Assembly (NCBI RefSeq): GCF_002157205.1 | Contig: NZ_CP021358.1 | Span: forward strand, 434,001-498,000 | Direction of reading: 5' to 3' | DNA from: Kushneria marisflavi | GTDB lineage: Bacteria; Pseudomonadota; Gammaproteobacteria; Pseudomonadales; Halomonadaceae | DNA length: 64,000 nucleotides | Part shown: positions 20,022-29,679 of the stretch, piece after piece | Layout of the letters: the number at the start of each line of letters is the position of its first letter | Numbering within the stretch: position 1 is the first letter of the stretch | Notes under the pieces: model-generated | Told to the model about the DNA's origin: nothing | The model's database searches: none | What the model saw: only the letters and a program-made list of their open reading frames with translations | Program-made: the position numbers and the translations under genes

Positions 20022-21314
20022 ATGGCTGACAGAAAGGCACAACTGACCATCGACGGTCTGGACGCTCCCGTCGAGCTGCCTATCTATTCGGGCACCACAG
20101 GCCCTGATGTAATCGATGTTCGCGGCCTGATAGATCATGGTTATTTCACCTATGATCCGGGGTTCGTGTCCACCGCATCGTGTGAGTCGGAAATTACCTA
20201 CATCGATGGCGCCAACAGCGTTTTGCTGCACCGTGGCTACCCCATCGAACAGCTCGCTACACATTCCAACCACACAGAGTTGAGCTATCTGCTGCTTAAC
20301 GGGGAAATCCCCGATCAGGCTGCCTATGAGGCATTTCGTGACAGCGTATCGCGCCACACCATGGTGCACGAACAGATAGTCAATTTCTTCAAGGGCTTTC
20401 GCCGCGACGCGCATCCAATGGCCGTGCTATGTGGCGTTGCAGGTGCCCTTTCAGCCTTTTACCACGATAACCTGGACATCACCCAGGAACATGACCGACA
20501 GGTTTCTGCCGTTCGCCTGATCGCCAAGATGCCGACGCTTGCCGCCATGTGCTACAAGTACAACATCGGTCAACCCTTCGTCTATCCTCGCAATGATTTG
20601 AATTACGCTGAAAACTTCCTCTACATGATGTTCAGCAATCCCTGCGAGCCGTATGAAATCAACCCGGTTGCCGCCAAGGCCATGGACCGCATCTTCATGC
20701 TGCATGCCGACCATGAGCAGAATGCCTCGACTTCCACGGTTCGACTGGCAGGTTCGACCGGCGCCAATCCGTTTGCCTGTATCAGCGCCGGGATTGCGGC
20801 ATTGTGGGGCCCGGCCCACGGCGGTGCCAACGAAGCCGTTCTCAACATGCTTGCCGAAATTGGTGACGAATCCGAAGAGAATATTCAGCGCTTTGTTGAT
20901 CGCGCCAAAGACAAGCAGGACGCCTTCCGTCTCATGGGCTTTGGCCACCGGGTATATCGAAACTTCGATCCGCGCGCCAAGGTCATGAAGGAAACCTGTG
21001 ACGAAGTGCTGGAAGAGCTGGGCATGGGCGACGACCCGCAGCTCAAGATCGCCAAGCGTCTGGAACAGATTGCACTGGAAGATGAATATTTCATCGAACG
21101 CAAGCTCTACCCCAATGTCGACTTCTACTCCGGCATCATCCTGCGTGCACTGGGCATCCCGAAAAACATGTTTACCGTGATATTTGCGGTGGCACGTACC
21201 ACAGGCTGGATTTCCCACTGGAACGAGATGATTACCAATGGCAGCCGCATCGGCCGCCCAAGACAACTCTACAAGGGATACACGCAGAGAGATTATCCTG
21301 GCAGTCAGGACTGA
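20022..21314 (+). CDS. gltA: citrate synthase (type II)
   Basis: Condenses acetyl-CoA and oxaloacetate to citrate as the entry step of the TCA cycle. The 430-residue protein matches the large, hexameric NADH-sensitive Gram-negative type. Catalytic elements: His in [16 protein letters not shown], His in [18 protein letters not shown], and Asp in [17 protein letters not shown]. The N-terminal beta domain ([29 protein letters not shown]) is present. The ATG at 20022 follows GAGGAGG; upstream in-frame codons from 19923 lie in the promoter. It is divergent from sdhC, as in enterobacteria, so TCA genes are probably coordinated through the shared region. Confidence 0.97.
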   Translation: MADRKAQLTIDGLDAPVELPIYSGTTGPDVIDVRGLIDHGYFTYDPGFVSTASCESEITYIDGANSVLLHRGYPIEQLATHSNHTELSYLLLNGEIPDQAAYEAFRDSVSRHTMVHEQIVNFFKGFRRDAHPMAVLCGVAGALSAFYHDNLDITQEHDRQVSAVRLIAKMPTLAAMCYKYNIGQPFVYPRNDLNYAENFLYMMFSNPCEPYEINPVAAKAMDRIFMLHADHEQNASTSTVRLAGSTGANPFACISAGIAALWGPAHGGANEAVLNMLAEIGDESEENIQRFVDRAKDKQDAFRLMGFGHRVYRNFDPRAKVMKETCDEVLEELGMGDDPQLKIAKRLEQIALEDEYFIERKLYPNVDFYSGIILRALGIPKNMFTVIFAVARTTGWISHWNEMITNGSRIGRPRQLYKGYTQRDYPGSQD

Positions 21315-21328
21315 TCGCCCCTGCACTG

Positions 21329-21353
21329 AAAAGGCCGCTGATAGCGGCCTTTT
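21329..21353 (+). terminator. gltA terminator
   Basis: Perfect 11-bp stem AAAAGGCCGCT / AGCGGCCTTTT with a GAT loop and a T-run, 15 bases after the gltA stop. Confidence 0.9.
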
Positions 21354-21771
21354 TCATGTTTGTCGCAAGCGCTGTTGAGGCTGCTACCAGCCACCTTGTT
21401 ATGCTTTTTATTGCTTGACAACACCCTTGATTTCATCTGCTCGCATCGAACTTTTTATTGTCCACACAATCTGTGGATAAGCCTGTTCATAACGTATGAA
21501 GAAGGTCTCAAAATCGCCATATTCTGGGCACTTCAGACAGATTGGGCATTTTTTAACCAGCTGCAAGTAACTGAATATAAAGAGTTTTTTATAAAAACAA
21601 TGAGATAGCCATCGTTTTTGGCCCTGCCTTGACAGCAGACCAACGAAAGCCGGAACCGGTGGACAATTAGGAAAGGTGTCAAGTCCCTGATGCATAAAAA
21701 TTTGGTCGCATCGGGAAATGATAAGCGCAATGCCTGCGCGATATAGTGGCTTGAATGGATAAGGCAGGAAG
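21354..21771. other. gene-free AT-richer stretch with paired DnaA-box-like sites
   Basis: A 418-base region between gltA and tRNA-Glu, less GC-rich than its surroundings. It contains TTGTCCACA (21458-21466) and TGTGGATAA (21472-21480), two DnaA-box-like nonamers facing each other over five bases; the second is a perfect TTATCCACA on the minus strand. Open frames of 82 (plus) and 124 (minus) codons cross it, but neither has a convincing ribosome site or recognisable sequence. The sequence downstream of the minus-strand tRNAs falls here, yet I see no clear terminator. Confidence 0.5.
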
Positions 21772-21847
21772 TGGCGTCCCATAGGGGGTTCGAACCCCTG
21801 TTACCGCCGTGAAAGGGCGGTGTCCTGGACCACTAGACGAATGGGAC
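21772..21847 (-). tRNA. tRNA-Glu (UUC)
   Basis: Cloverleaf on the minus strand: acceptor GTCCCAT pairs with ATGGGAC, the D-arm region is TCGTCTAGTGG, the anticodon loop CTTTCAC has anticodon TTC, the T-arm is CAGGGGTTCGAACCCCCT (one offset base), the discriminator is G, and CCA is encoded. It lies 8 bases after tRNA-Ala, so the two are cotranscribed, downstream of gltX, which charges this tRNA. Confidence 0.96.
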
Positions 21848-21855
21848 GCAAAAGG

Positions 21856-21931
21856 TGGTGGAGCCTAGCGGGATCGAACCGCTGACCTCGACACTGCCAG
21901 TGTCGCGCTCTCCCAGCTGAGCTAAGGCCCC
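21856..21931 (-). tRNA. tRNA-Ala (GGC)
   Basis: Minus-strand cloverleaf starting GGGGCCTTAGCTCAGCTGGG. The anticodon is GGC within CTGGCAG, the T-arm AGCGGTTCGATCCCGCT, the acceptor 3' strand AGGCTCC, and ACCA is encoded. The acceptor has the G3-U70 wobble pair, the alanine identity element, which confirms the assignment. Confidence 0.96.
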
Positions 21932-22009
21932 ACTGCCCCGACCTGTGCCAACAACTGCGGTCAGGAACGGGGCGCATCTTACTGATTGTACTGGGAAGCG
22001 TCAAGCCCC

Positions 22010-23503
22010 TTATGCATCACTCGCGGGCAGATCGCGGTATTCCTTATCCAGCGTTTTGGTCTGCTTCTTGGAAACGCCACCAAGCTCTGCAATGGCATGT
22101 CGCAGTCGAGCTCGAGTCATGTCCGATCCCAGAATCACCATCGCGTCCATGACCGATGTCGAGGTCTGGCTACCGGTAACGGCGATGAATACCGGCGCGA
22201 GGAATGACTTCATCTTGATTTCAAGATAACCCGACAACAGCTTGACCTCGGAAAGCAGAGCCTCCTTGTCCCAGCATCGCAGGTTTTCCAGGCGCCAGAC
22301 CAGAAACTGCAACAGCCGAACCGTCTGCTCACGTGTCATACCGGTCTCATCGAACTGCTCGGCGCGCAGATTCGGCAGGCCGGCAAAGAAATGACCGGCC
22401 AGCGGCATGACTTCGGCAAGCGTCTGAACGCGGGGTCTGACCTGCGGCAGAATCCGGGATACATATTCCTCGTTGAACGCCCACTGCATCAGTTTACGCA
22501 TGAGGGCTTCGTCGTCGAGATCCTCACGGATGTAGACGCCATTAAGCCAGGTCAGCTTCTCGAGATCGAAGACCGGGCCACCCAGCGAGATACGATGAAT
22601 ATCGAAATTCGCCATCATCTCATCGAGCGTGAATTTCTCGCGCTCGTCCGGCATCGACCAACCCATGCGGCCCAGATAATTGGTCACCGCCTGAGGCAGA
22701 TATCCCATGCGCTTGTAGTAGTTGATCGAGGTCGGATTCTTGCGCTTGGACAGCTTCGATTTGTCCGGATTACGCAGTAGCGGCAGGTGACACAGCGCCG
22801 GCATTTCCCAACCAAAATACTCGTAAAGCAGGATGTGCTTGGGCGCTGAGTTGATCCATTCCTCGCCGCGCAGGACATGCGTGATGCCCATGAGGTGATC
22901 ATCGACCACGTTGGCCAGGTGATAGGTCGGCATGCCATCCGACTTCATCAGGATCTGGGCGTCCACCTGAGCCCAGTCCACCTCGATCTCGCCACGCAGC
23001 ATGTCATTGAAGCGGCAACTCCCCTCCCCGGGAATCTTCATGCGCACGACATGGGGCCAGTTCTCCTGTTCGCGACGAGCATGCTCGTCTGCGTCCAGGT
23101 AAAGATCTTCCGGTTTGAGTGCTGCGTAGAGTCCCTGTGCCTTGCGCGCCTCGCGCATGTCGTCCAGCTCTTCACTGGTGCGGTAGCATTTGAAGGCATG
23201 GCCGCTATCCAGAAGCTTTTGAACATGCGTGGCATAAATATCGCCGCGCTCACTCTGGCGATAAGGGCCATGCGGCCCGCCCACATCGGGCCCTTCGGAC
23301 CACTCGATGCCCAGCCAGCGCAGTGAATCCAGAATCATCTGCTCGGATTCGGTGGTGGAGCGCACCCGGTCGGTGTCTTCAATGCGCAGAATGAATTCAC
23401 CACCGTGCTGTTTCGCAAAGCAAAGATTAAAAAGCGCCACATAGGCAGTACCGACATGGGGATCGCCGGTCGGAGAAGGGGCAATACGCGTGCGTACAGT
23501 CAT
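22010..23503 (-). CDS. gltX: glutamyl-tRNA synthetase
   Basis: Charges tRNA-Glu with glutamate. It has 497 residues. The class I catalytic motif appears as [13 protein letters not shown] (HIGH equivalent) near the N-terminus and [18 protein letters not shown] (KMSKS equivalent) in the middle. [34 protein letters not shown] is the characteristic glutamate-binding segment. The C-terminal anticodon-binding helices are complete. The ATG at 23503 gives the canonical [15 protein letters not shown] start; an ATG four codons upstream is possible. It sits directly upstream of the tRNA-Ala/tRNA-Glu pair on the same strand. Confidence 0.97.
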   Translation of the reverse strand: MTVRTRIAPSPTGDPHVGTAYVALFNLCFAKQHGGEFILRIEDTDRVRSTTESEQMILDSLRWLGIEWSEGPDVGGPHGPYRQSERGDIYATHVQKLLDSGHAFKCYRTSEELDDMREARKAQGLYAALKPEDLYLDADEHARREQENWPHVVRMKIPGEGSCRFNDMLRGEIEVDWAQVDAQILMKSDGMPTYHLANVVDDHLMGITHVLRGEEWINSAPKHILLYEYFGWEMPALCHLPLLRNPDKSKLSKRKNPTSINYYKRMGYLPQAVTNYLGRMGWSMPDEREKFTLDEMMANFDIHRISLGGPVFDLEKLTWLNGVYIREDLDDEALMRKLMQWAFNEEYVSRILPQVRPRVQTLAEVMPLAGHFFAGLPNLRAEQFDETGMTREQTVRLLQFLVWRLENLRCWDKEALLSEVKLLSGYLEIKMKSFLAPVFIAVTGSQTSTSVMDAMVILGSDMTRARLRHAIAELGGVSKKQTKTLDKEYRDLPASDA

Positions 23504-23674
23504 GAAAACGGCCATTGGCTTGAAAACGTGCCACTATTATACGCCAACCAGCGCGCGCACTTAAGGTGGCGTTCGACGTCGTACCGACACATCCTTCACG
23601 ACTGCGACGAAGTACCGCTGTGCGTTCGCCCGCTTTTTTGTTGATATTATATGCCCGCTCTCAATGGAGCCGTC

Positions 23675-25465
23675 ATGGCCTCGAATGAAACACCGCGCCA
23701 GTGGCTGCAGCGCACTGCCAGTCGAGGCGCTCGCTGGAGCCGACTTTCAGTCATTGCAGGTACCCTTTCAACGCTTGTCCTGCTGGTACAGGCCTGGTGC
23801 ATTGCGACCATTGCTCAGCGCATGGTGATTGATGGTGCCGACTTTTCCTCTCTTGTCACACCACTGCTGTTGCTTCCGCCGGCCTTTATTGCACGAGGAC
23901 TGCTGGTTCGAGCCCGCACCATTTGCGGTGCTCGAGGCGGTATCGAAATTCGCCAGTCCGTACGACAGGAGCTGCTGGAGCGTATTGCCGTTCTCGGTCC
24001 GCTATGGGCACGACGTCAGCACAGCGCCACGCTGAGCAACCGAATCTGGGATCAGGTCGATGCCCTGCAGGGCTTTTATGCCGACTATCGTCCACAGATG
24101 CTGCTGTGCGGCATTATCCCGATCATCATTCTGGTCGCCGTTGCCCCCTTGAGCTGGGCGGCGGCACTCATTTTGCTTGTCACCGGCCCGCTGATTCCGA
24201 TGAACATGGCCATGGTAGGTATCGGTGCCAAAAAGCGTCAGGAAGATCAGTTTCTGGAAATGGGCCGCATGAGCCGGCACTTTCTGGATACGCTGCAGGG
24301 ACTTTCAACGCTCAAGCTTTTTGATGTCAGCAAGCGCCAGGCTGGTGAAGTCCATACGGCTTCCGAAAGCTTTCGTCGTCGCACCATGCGCGTTCTGCGC
24401 CTGGCCTTTCTCTCCTCGACCGTTCTGGAGTTTTTTGCCTCTGTCTCGATTGCCCTGCTGGCGCTCTATCTGGGCTTTGTCTATCTGGGTCAGTTCCATT
24501 TCGGCATGTATGACCATGGCATCAATCTCTTTATCGGTCTGTTCATCCTGATTCTGGCGCCCGAGTTCTATCAGCCCCTGCGCGATCTCGGCGTTCACTA
24601 CCATGCCAGGGCAGAAGCCGAAGCCGCCGCCGAAGACCTCATGCCCATCCTCAACCGGCGCGTTTTTGAACGAGATACCGATCAACCATCATGGCAGCCA
24701 CAGGCAGGGCTCACGCTCACGCTTGAAGGCCTGACAGCACGCTATGCCGGGCGCGAAACCCCGGCTCTGGCGGAAGTTTCCTTCAATATCCACGCCCATG
24801 AGACGCTGGCGGTTATCGGGCCCAGCGGCGCAGGCAAATCAACCCTGCTCAATGTCTTGATGGGCTTCATGCATGCGGAGGCCGGCATATTGAGTGTGTC
24901 AGACGGCGATCAGCCGTCACGCGCCCTGACGGATATCCGTCCCGATGACTGGCAGCATCAGATCGCCTGGGTCGGTCAGTCCGCCGTGATCGTATCCGGG
25001 ACACTGGCCGACAATCTGCGACTGGCCAACGCAAACGCCAGCGACCAGAACCTGAGGGAAGCCCTGGAGCAGGCCGCGCTCCATCACTGGCTTGACGAAC
25101 TGCCCGACGGGCTTGATACACGATTGGGGGAAGGTGGCCGAGCGGTTTCAGGGGGTCAGGCGCGACGCATCGCGCTGGCGCGTGCCTTTTTGCGCGATGC
25201 GCGTCTGGTATTGCTTGACGAGCCAACGGCCAGCCTTGATCAGGCCAGCGAGCGGCTAGTGATGGACGCCCTCTCGAGGCTATGCAAGGGTCGCACGGTG
25301 GTGCTTTTGACTCACCGGATGGAGCTTCTGACCCTGGCCGACCGGGTCCTGATGCTCAGTCAGGGAAAGGTTCAGGCACTGGATACACTGGAGGCGCTGC
25401 GCGCACCAGGCGGGCCGCTGGCGCGCTCGGCGACGATCGAGCCATCGGAGATGCGCCATGTTTAA
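23675..25465 (+). CDS. cydD: thiol reductant ABC exporter subunit CydD
   Basis: Half of the heterodimeric ABC transporter CydDC, which exports cysteine and glutathione to the periplasm and is needed to assemble cytochrome bd and periplasmic cytochromes. It has 596 residues: a six-helix membrane domain (about 20-320) followed by an ATPase with Walker A GPSGAGKSTLLN, signature VSGGQARRIALARAF and Walker B RLVLLDEPTASLD. LSNRIWDQVDALQGFYADYRPQ is typical of CydD. The ATG at 23675 has GGAG five bases upstream. The in-frame ATG at 23651 lacks a ribosome site. It overlaps cydC by 8 bases. No cydAB genes are in the window. Confidence 0.95.
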   Translation: MASNETPRQWLQRTASRGARWSRLSVIAGTLSTLVLLVQAWCIATIAQRMVIDGADFSSLVTPLLLLPPAFIARGLLVRARTICGARGGIEIRQSVRQELLERIAVLGPLWARRQHSATLSNRIWDQVDALQGFYADYRPQMLLCGIIPIIILVAVAPLSWAAALILLVTGPLIPMNMAMVGIGAKKRQEDQFLEMGRMSRHFLDTLQGLSTLKLFDVSKRQAGEVHTASESFRRRTMRVLRLAFLSSTVLEFFASVSIALLALYLGFVYLGQFHFGMYDHGINLFIGLFILILAPEFYQPLRDLGVHYHARAEAEAAAEDLMPILNRRVFERDTDQPSWQPQAGLTLTLEGLTARYAGRETPALAEVSFNIHAHETLAVIGPSGAGKSTLLNVLMGFMHAEAGILSVSDGDQPSRALTDIRPDDWQHQIAWVGQSAVIVSGTLADNLRLANANASDQNLREALEQAALHHWLDELPDGLDTRLGEGGRAVSGGQARRIALARAFLRDARLVLLDEPTASLDQASERLVMDALSRLCKGRTVVLLTHRMELLTLADRVLMLSQGKVQALDTLEALRAPGGPLARSATIEPSEMRHV

Positions 25466-27227
25466 ACAGTTGCTGCCCTATCTGCGCCTCATGAAGCCCT
25501 GGATGTGGCTGCTGGCCATCGGGATTGTCCTGCAGCTCATGGCACTGGCCTCAAGTATCGGGCTGATGGCACTATCAGGCTGGTTTCTGTCTGCCTCGGC
25601 GCTGGCAGGACTGAGCGTTGCTACAGCACATACCTTTAACTATCTGCTGCCCTCGGCCGGCGTGCGCTTTTTTGCGCTCGCACGCACCGGCACTCGCTAC
25701 GGCGAGCGACTGGTCACTCATGACGCCACCTTCCGTCTGCTCTCGCAGCTGCGGCGGCATGTCTATGAAAGACTTGAGCCCCTCTCACCGGCACAACTGC
25801 AGCGTCATGGCGAAAGCGAGCTCATGACACGACTGACGGCGGATGTGGATGCCCTCGACAGTCTCTATCTGCGTGTACTGGCCCCTTCCCTCGTGGCTCT
25901 GCTGGGCATCGTGGTCTGTGGTGTGGTCATCGGTGTATTTGCTCCCGCCATTGGTGCCTTTGCTGCCCTGGCGCTGTTGCTGTCGGGACTGCTGGGGCCG
26001 TGGCTTGCATGGCGTGCCGGGCGATCTCATTCCGATGCCTGGCAGCAGGACAATACCCGGTTAAGGGCACGGCTGCTGGAGCGTCTGAACGGTCTTTCAG
26101 AGCTGATGATCTACAATCGCTGGCACGGCGAAGTAGACCACCTCATCAAGGGGCAGCACACGCGGGATGCCCACGAATATCAGCTTGCCCGCCAATGGGG
26201 CAGCTCACAGCTGCTCTCGCAGACACTACTGGGGCTGACGCTGACTGGCGTGCTGGGCATGGCCGGCTGGGCAGTCACTCAACACGGCATGAATGCCACA
26301 CTGGTGGCACTGATGGGACTGTCGGTCATGGGCGCCTTCGAGGCAATCGCCCTGCTTCCCCAGGCCTGGCAGAATCTGGGTCGTATTCAACGCGCCGCTG
26401 CGCGCCTTGATGACATCCAGCAGCGGGTGCCGGAAACCGGATTTCCTGAAGAAGGCCGACAGCAGCTGCCAGCAGGTACTCGACTCTCCATTGATCGCCT
26501 GAGCGTACGATTTGATGCAAGCACCGCAGCCCTTTCCTCCGTCAGTCTTGATGTCGAAGAAGGCGAGCACCTGCTGGTTCTTGGGCCCTCCGGTAGCGGC
26601 AAGACCACTCTGTTCAATAGCCTGATCCGCTTCGTCCCCCCCAGTGAAGGAATCTTGACGCTGGGAGGCGCCCCCCTGAATCAGCTGAGCGAGGAGACGC
26701 TGCGCGCTCAATTTGCTGTGGCACAGCAGGACACCCATCTCTTTACAGCCAGCTACCGTGACAACCTGACCATGGGCCAGCCTATCGAAGATGATGCCAT
26801 CATGGCCGTGCTTGACGCGCTGGCACTGAGCGATTGGCTGGCGCATCAACCTGATGGTTTATCAGGCTTCCCGGACGAGCGCGGCAGCTCTCTGTCCGGC
26901 GGACAGCTCAGACGCTTTGGCCTTGCCCGTGCGCTGCTGCGCAAGGCACCTATCGTCTTGCTGGATGAACCCACCGAGGGATTGGATGAAGCCACCGAGC
27001 AACAGGTCTGGCGTGCCATAAGCCATCATTGTCAGGGACGCACTCTGATCGTGATTACGCATCGGCTCACACAGCTTGAGCAGTTTGATCGAATCGCCAT
27101 GCTCGATGAAGGACAATTGGTCGAACATGACACGCCCGAGTGTCTTCTGAGGGATGCCGATAGCCGTCTGGCCACACTGTGTCGACGCATCGATCCAGAA
27201 CTTGCCGGCCTCATGCGGCCGGCCTGA
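25458..27227 (+). CDS. cydC: thiol reductant ABC exporter subunit CydC
   Basis: The partner of CydD, with 589 residues. The membrane domain opens LRLMKPWMWLLAIGIVLQLMAL and includes LSGWFLSASALAGLS and RFFALARTGTRYGERLVTHDATFRLLSQLR, typical of CydC. The nucleotide-binding domain has Walker A GPSGSGKTTLFN, signature SLSGGQLRRFGLARAL, Walker B PIVLLDEPTEGLD and the switch His in VITHRL. Its start lies inside the end of cydD, so the two subunits are translationally coupled. GC-rich inverted repeats at the 3' end (about 27205-27238) may form the operon's terminator. Confidence 0.95.
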   Translation: MFKQLLPYLRLMKPWMWLLAIGIVLQLMALASSIGLMALSGWFLSASALAGLSVATAHTFNYLLPSAGVRFFALARTGTRYGERLVTHDATFRLLSQLRRHVYERLEPLSPAQLQRHGESELMTRLTADVDALDSLYLRVLAPSLVALLGIVVCGVVIGVFAPAIGAFAALALLLSGLLGPWLAWRAGRSHSDAWQQDNTRLRARLLERLNGLSELMIYNRWHGEVDHLIKGQHTRDAHEYQLARQWGSSQLLSQTLLGLTLTGVLGMAGWAVTQHGMNATLVALMGLSVMGAFEAIALLPQAWQNLGRIQRAAARLDDIQQRVPETGFPEEGRQQLPAGTRLSIDRLSVRFDASTAALSSVSLDVEEGEHLLVLGPSGSGKTTLFNSLIRFVPPSEGILTLGGAPLNQLSEETLRAQFAVAQQDTHLFTASYRDNLTMGQPIEDDAIMAVLDALALSDWLAHQPDGLSGFPDERGSSLSGGQLRRFGLARALLRKAPIVLLDEPTEGLDEATEQQVWRAISHHCQGRTLIVITHRLTQLEQFDRIAMLDEGQLVEHDTPECLLRDADSRLATLCRRIDPELAGLMRPA

Positions 27228-27302
27228 CGCCGTCAGGTCCGCTACGCTTGAAGGCACCGTCGTGATTTACGACCGTTTCTCATCGACCAGGCGAGCCTTG
27301 AC

Positions 27303-28067
27303 ATGCTTGAACACCTCCCCAATCAATACACTGCTGTCGTCACCGGGGGTGGCGGTATTGGCCGCGCTCTGCTGGAAAGACTGCATCAGGACCCGCGCGC
27401 CGGGCGGCTGATTGCCGTAACCCGCCACCCCGAACGCCTCAAGCAGGAAACACCGCTCGATACCAACCGACTGGAGGTTGTTGACGCCGATATCACTACC
27501 GAACAGGGCTTGAAAACGCTCAGCGATTACCTGACGCAGACACCGATCCATCTTCTGTTTAACACGATCGGGGTTTTGCACAGCGGACAGAGTGACCAGT
27601 CGGTAGCCATTACCCCCGAAAAGCGGCTTGAGCGGCTCTCCTTTGAGGCGCTGAACCACGCCTTTCACGTCAACGCCGCCACGGCCGCCATGCTGATCAG
27701 CACGCTGACCGACCGCCTGACCCACCATCCGGCCATTATTGCCACGCTTTCGGCACGCGTGGGATCGATCGGGGATAACGAGCTGGGGGGCTGGTACGCC
27801 TATCGCGCCAGCAAGGCGGCCCTTAACATGTTGATCAAAACGGCATCCGTCGAGTTTAGACGGCGCAACCCGCAGGCTATCCTGCTTTGTCTGCACCCGG
27901 GGACGACGGATACCGAGCTGTCTCGCCCCTTTCAGGCCAGAGTGCCGGAAGAGAAACTGTTTACGCCGGACTTTGTGGCCGAGCGGTTGCTCGAGGTCAT
28001 CGACCGACGCACCGTTGAAGACAGCGGTGCATTTTATGACTGGAATGACAGGCCCATCGAGTGGTAG
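27303..28067 (+). CDS. SDR family oxidoreductase, C-factor-like
   Basis: A 254-residue short-chain dehydrogenase. The nucleotide-binding motif is VVTGGGGIGRALLERL (10-25), a DADI motif follows beta-3, and the active site is LSARVGSIGDNELGGWYAYRASKAAL, with catalytic Ser, Tyr and Lys in the correct order. The layout resembles C-factor/CsgA-like SDRs, but the substrate cannot be predicted. The ribosome site before the ATG at 27303 is weak. It stands alone between cydC and the convergent quinone reductase. Confidence 0.85.
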   Translation: MLEHLPNQYTAVVTGGGGIGRALLERLHQDPRAGRLIAVTRHPERLKQETPLDTNRLEVVDADITTEQGLKTLSDYLTQTPIHLLFNTIGVLHSGQSDQSVAITPEKRLERLSFEALNHAFHVNAATAAMLISTLTDRLTHHPAIIATLSARVGSIGDNELGGWYAYRASKAALNMLIKTASVEFRRRNPQAILLCLHPGTTDTELSRPFQARVPEEKLFTPDFVAERLLEVIDRRTVEDSGAFYDWNDRPIEW

Positions 28068-28134
28068 CCAGAGCTGCGCTGGCAGCCCCCATGGCGGAGC
28101 TGCCAGCTCGGATGCCGAGCACGGTGGATCGTGC

Positions 28135-29112
28135 TCAGGGAATCAGGATGGTCGAACCGGACGTACGGCGTGAGGCCACATTCTCCTGTGCCTCGCCGGC
28201 CTCGTCGAGCCGGAAGCGACAGCCGATGTTAACGTGAACGCTGTCGTTGGCGATCACCTGGAACAGCTCCTGGCTTATGGCTTCCAGTCGCTCACGCGTG
28301 TCGGCGTAGCCGGCAAGACTTGGGCGCGTGACAAAAAGAGAGCCTTTCTTGTTCAGCGTGGCCAGATTAACGCCCTCTACCGGACCGGAGGCGTTGCCAA
28401 AGCTCACCATCAGCCCACGCGGTGCGAGGCAATCCAGCGATCTTTCCCAGGTATCCCGACCTACCGAGTCATAAACCACCGGACACATCTGGCCATCGGT
28501 CAGTTCCCTAACGCGCTCCACCACGTTCTCTTCGCTGTAATTGATGGTCGCCCAGGCGCCATTTTTACGCGCAAGCTCCGCCTTTTCCGGTGTGGACACG
28601 GTGCCGATCAGACGCGCGCCCAGGCTTCTTGCCCACTGACAGGCAATCAGACCTACACCACCGGCAGCGGCGTGGAAGAGAAAGGTATCGCCACTTTTGA
28701 CCTGATACACCTGACGCAGCAGATACTGCACCGTCAGCCCTTTCAGCATGGCTGCTGCAGCCTGGTCGAAGCCAATGCTGTCCGGCAGCATGACCACATT
28801 GTCGGCAGGCAGGGTGTGATGAGTGGCATAGGCGCCCAGCGGACCGGTAGCGTAAGCAACGCGATCGCCTTCCCTGAACTCCTTGACCTCCTCACCCACG
28901 GCCTCGATAACACCAGCCCCTTCCGTCCCCAGACCGGAAGGCAGCTCATTGACCGGATAAAGGCCGGTGCGGACATAGATATCGATAAAGTTGAGGCCAA
29001 TGGCCCAGTTGGTAACACGCACTTCTCGCGGCCCGGGCGCCTCCGGCTCGAATTCGTGCATTTTGAGCACTTCCGGCCCGCCGGTTTCTGCAAATTCAAT
29101 ACGTTTTGCCAT
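28135..29112 (-). CDS. NADPH:quinone oxidoreductase, zeta-crystallin type
   Basis: A 325-residue zinc-free medium-chain reductase that would reduce quinones with NADPH in the cytoplasm. Family features: RIEFAETGGPEVLKMHEFE, the GLNFIDIYVRTGLYP motif of quinone oxidoreductases, LGTEGAGVIEAVGEEVKEF, the nucleotide-binding HAAAGGVGLIACQWARSLGARLIGTVST, and the signature VYDSVGRDTWERSLDCLAPRGLMVSFGNASG. The zinc ligands of alcohol dehydrogenases are absent, as expected. The ATG at 29112 (MAKRIEF) is chosen over an open extension to 29190 that has no family similarity. The stop lies inside a small hairpin (28117-28136). Confidence 0.93.
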   Translation of the reverse strand: MAKRIEFAETGGPEVLKMHEFEPEAPGPREVRVTNWAIGLNFIDIYVRTGLYPVNELPSGLGTEGAGVIEAVGEEVKEFREGDRVAYATGPLGAYATHHTLPADNVVMLPDSIGFDQAAAAMLKGLTVQYLLRQVYQVKSGDTFLFHAAAGGVGLIACQWARSLGARLIGTVSTPEKAELARKNGAWATINYSEENVVERVRELTDGQMCPVVYDSVGRDTWERSLDCLAPRGLMVSFGNASGPVEGVNLATLNKKGSLFVTRPSLAGYADTRERLEAISQELFQVIANDSVHVNIGCRFRLDEAGEAQENVASRRTSGSTILIP

Positions 29113-29307
29113 GAACCATTGCCTCAATCGAAGATATGTATAAAGCGTGATCAGTGTGAAGATGCCAGGCAAGCTGATGCCAGAGAGCACTCATGATTTT
29201 CACTGCATTTACTTATATCATTAGCTTATCATGACCCCAAGCCCAAACCCGCCAGACCAAAACTGCCTGCCAGCGGGCGAGGTATTGATCCGCATATTGC
29301 AGAGGCC

Positions 29308-29679
29308 ATGATGTTAAAGGGGTTCATGTGGCTGATGATCTTTCTGGTCATCGGTAATCTTTTACAGACCATGTTCTCGCTGCCCGTAGTGGGTAGCGTG
29401 CTGGGCATGCTGATACTTTTCATGGTGTTAATCGCCCGTCGGCGCTCTTCGCGCTCGATGGGCATCGCCGCCAGCCATCTGATTCACTATTTCACCCTTC
29501 TGATTCTGCCCAGCGCTGCCGGCCTTTTCTTTCTGGGCAGCACGCTGACCGATAACTGGCTCAAGCTTTTGATTGCCATCGTGCTGGGCACCCTGATCAG
29601 CAGTGTGGTGACGCTTCTGACCATGCAGGCCATGGTGAGATGGCAGCAACGTCGTGACAAGACAGCAGGCATCTCATGA
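29308..29679 (+). CDS. LrgA/CidA-family holin-like membrane protein
   Basis: A 123-residue protein with about four hydrophobic segments (GFMWLMIFLVIGNLLQ, VVGSVLGMLILFMVLIA, FTLLILPSAAGLFFLG, LLIAIVLGTLISSVVTLL). It resembles LrgA/CidA, including the VVGSVLGMLILF motif. These proteins act with an LrgB/CidB partner in the inner membrane and are linked to murein hydrolase control or to glycolate/pyruvate transport, depending on species. Its stop overlaps the next start by four bases (ATGA), so the two are coupled. Two adjacent ATGs (29308 and 29311) can serve as the start. Confidence 0.88.
   Translation: MMLKGFMWLMIFLVIGNLLQTMFSLPVVGSVLGMLILFMVLIARRRSSRSMGIAASHLIHYFTLLILPSAAGLFFLGSTLTDNWLKLLIAIVLGTLISSVVTLLTMQAMVRWQQRRDKTAGIS

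Noticed and set aside
21408..21782. 124-codon minus-strand open frame (and an 82-codon plus-strand frame) in the gap after gltA
   Set aside because: No ribosome site, no recognisable domain, and the minus frame starts inside the tRNA-Glu gene.
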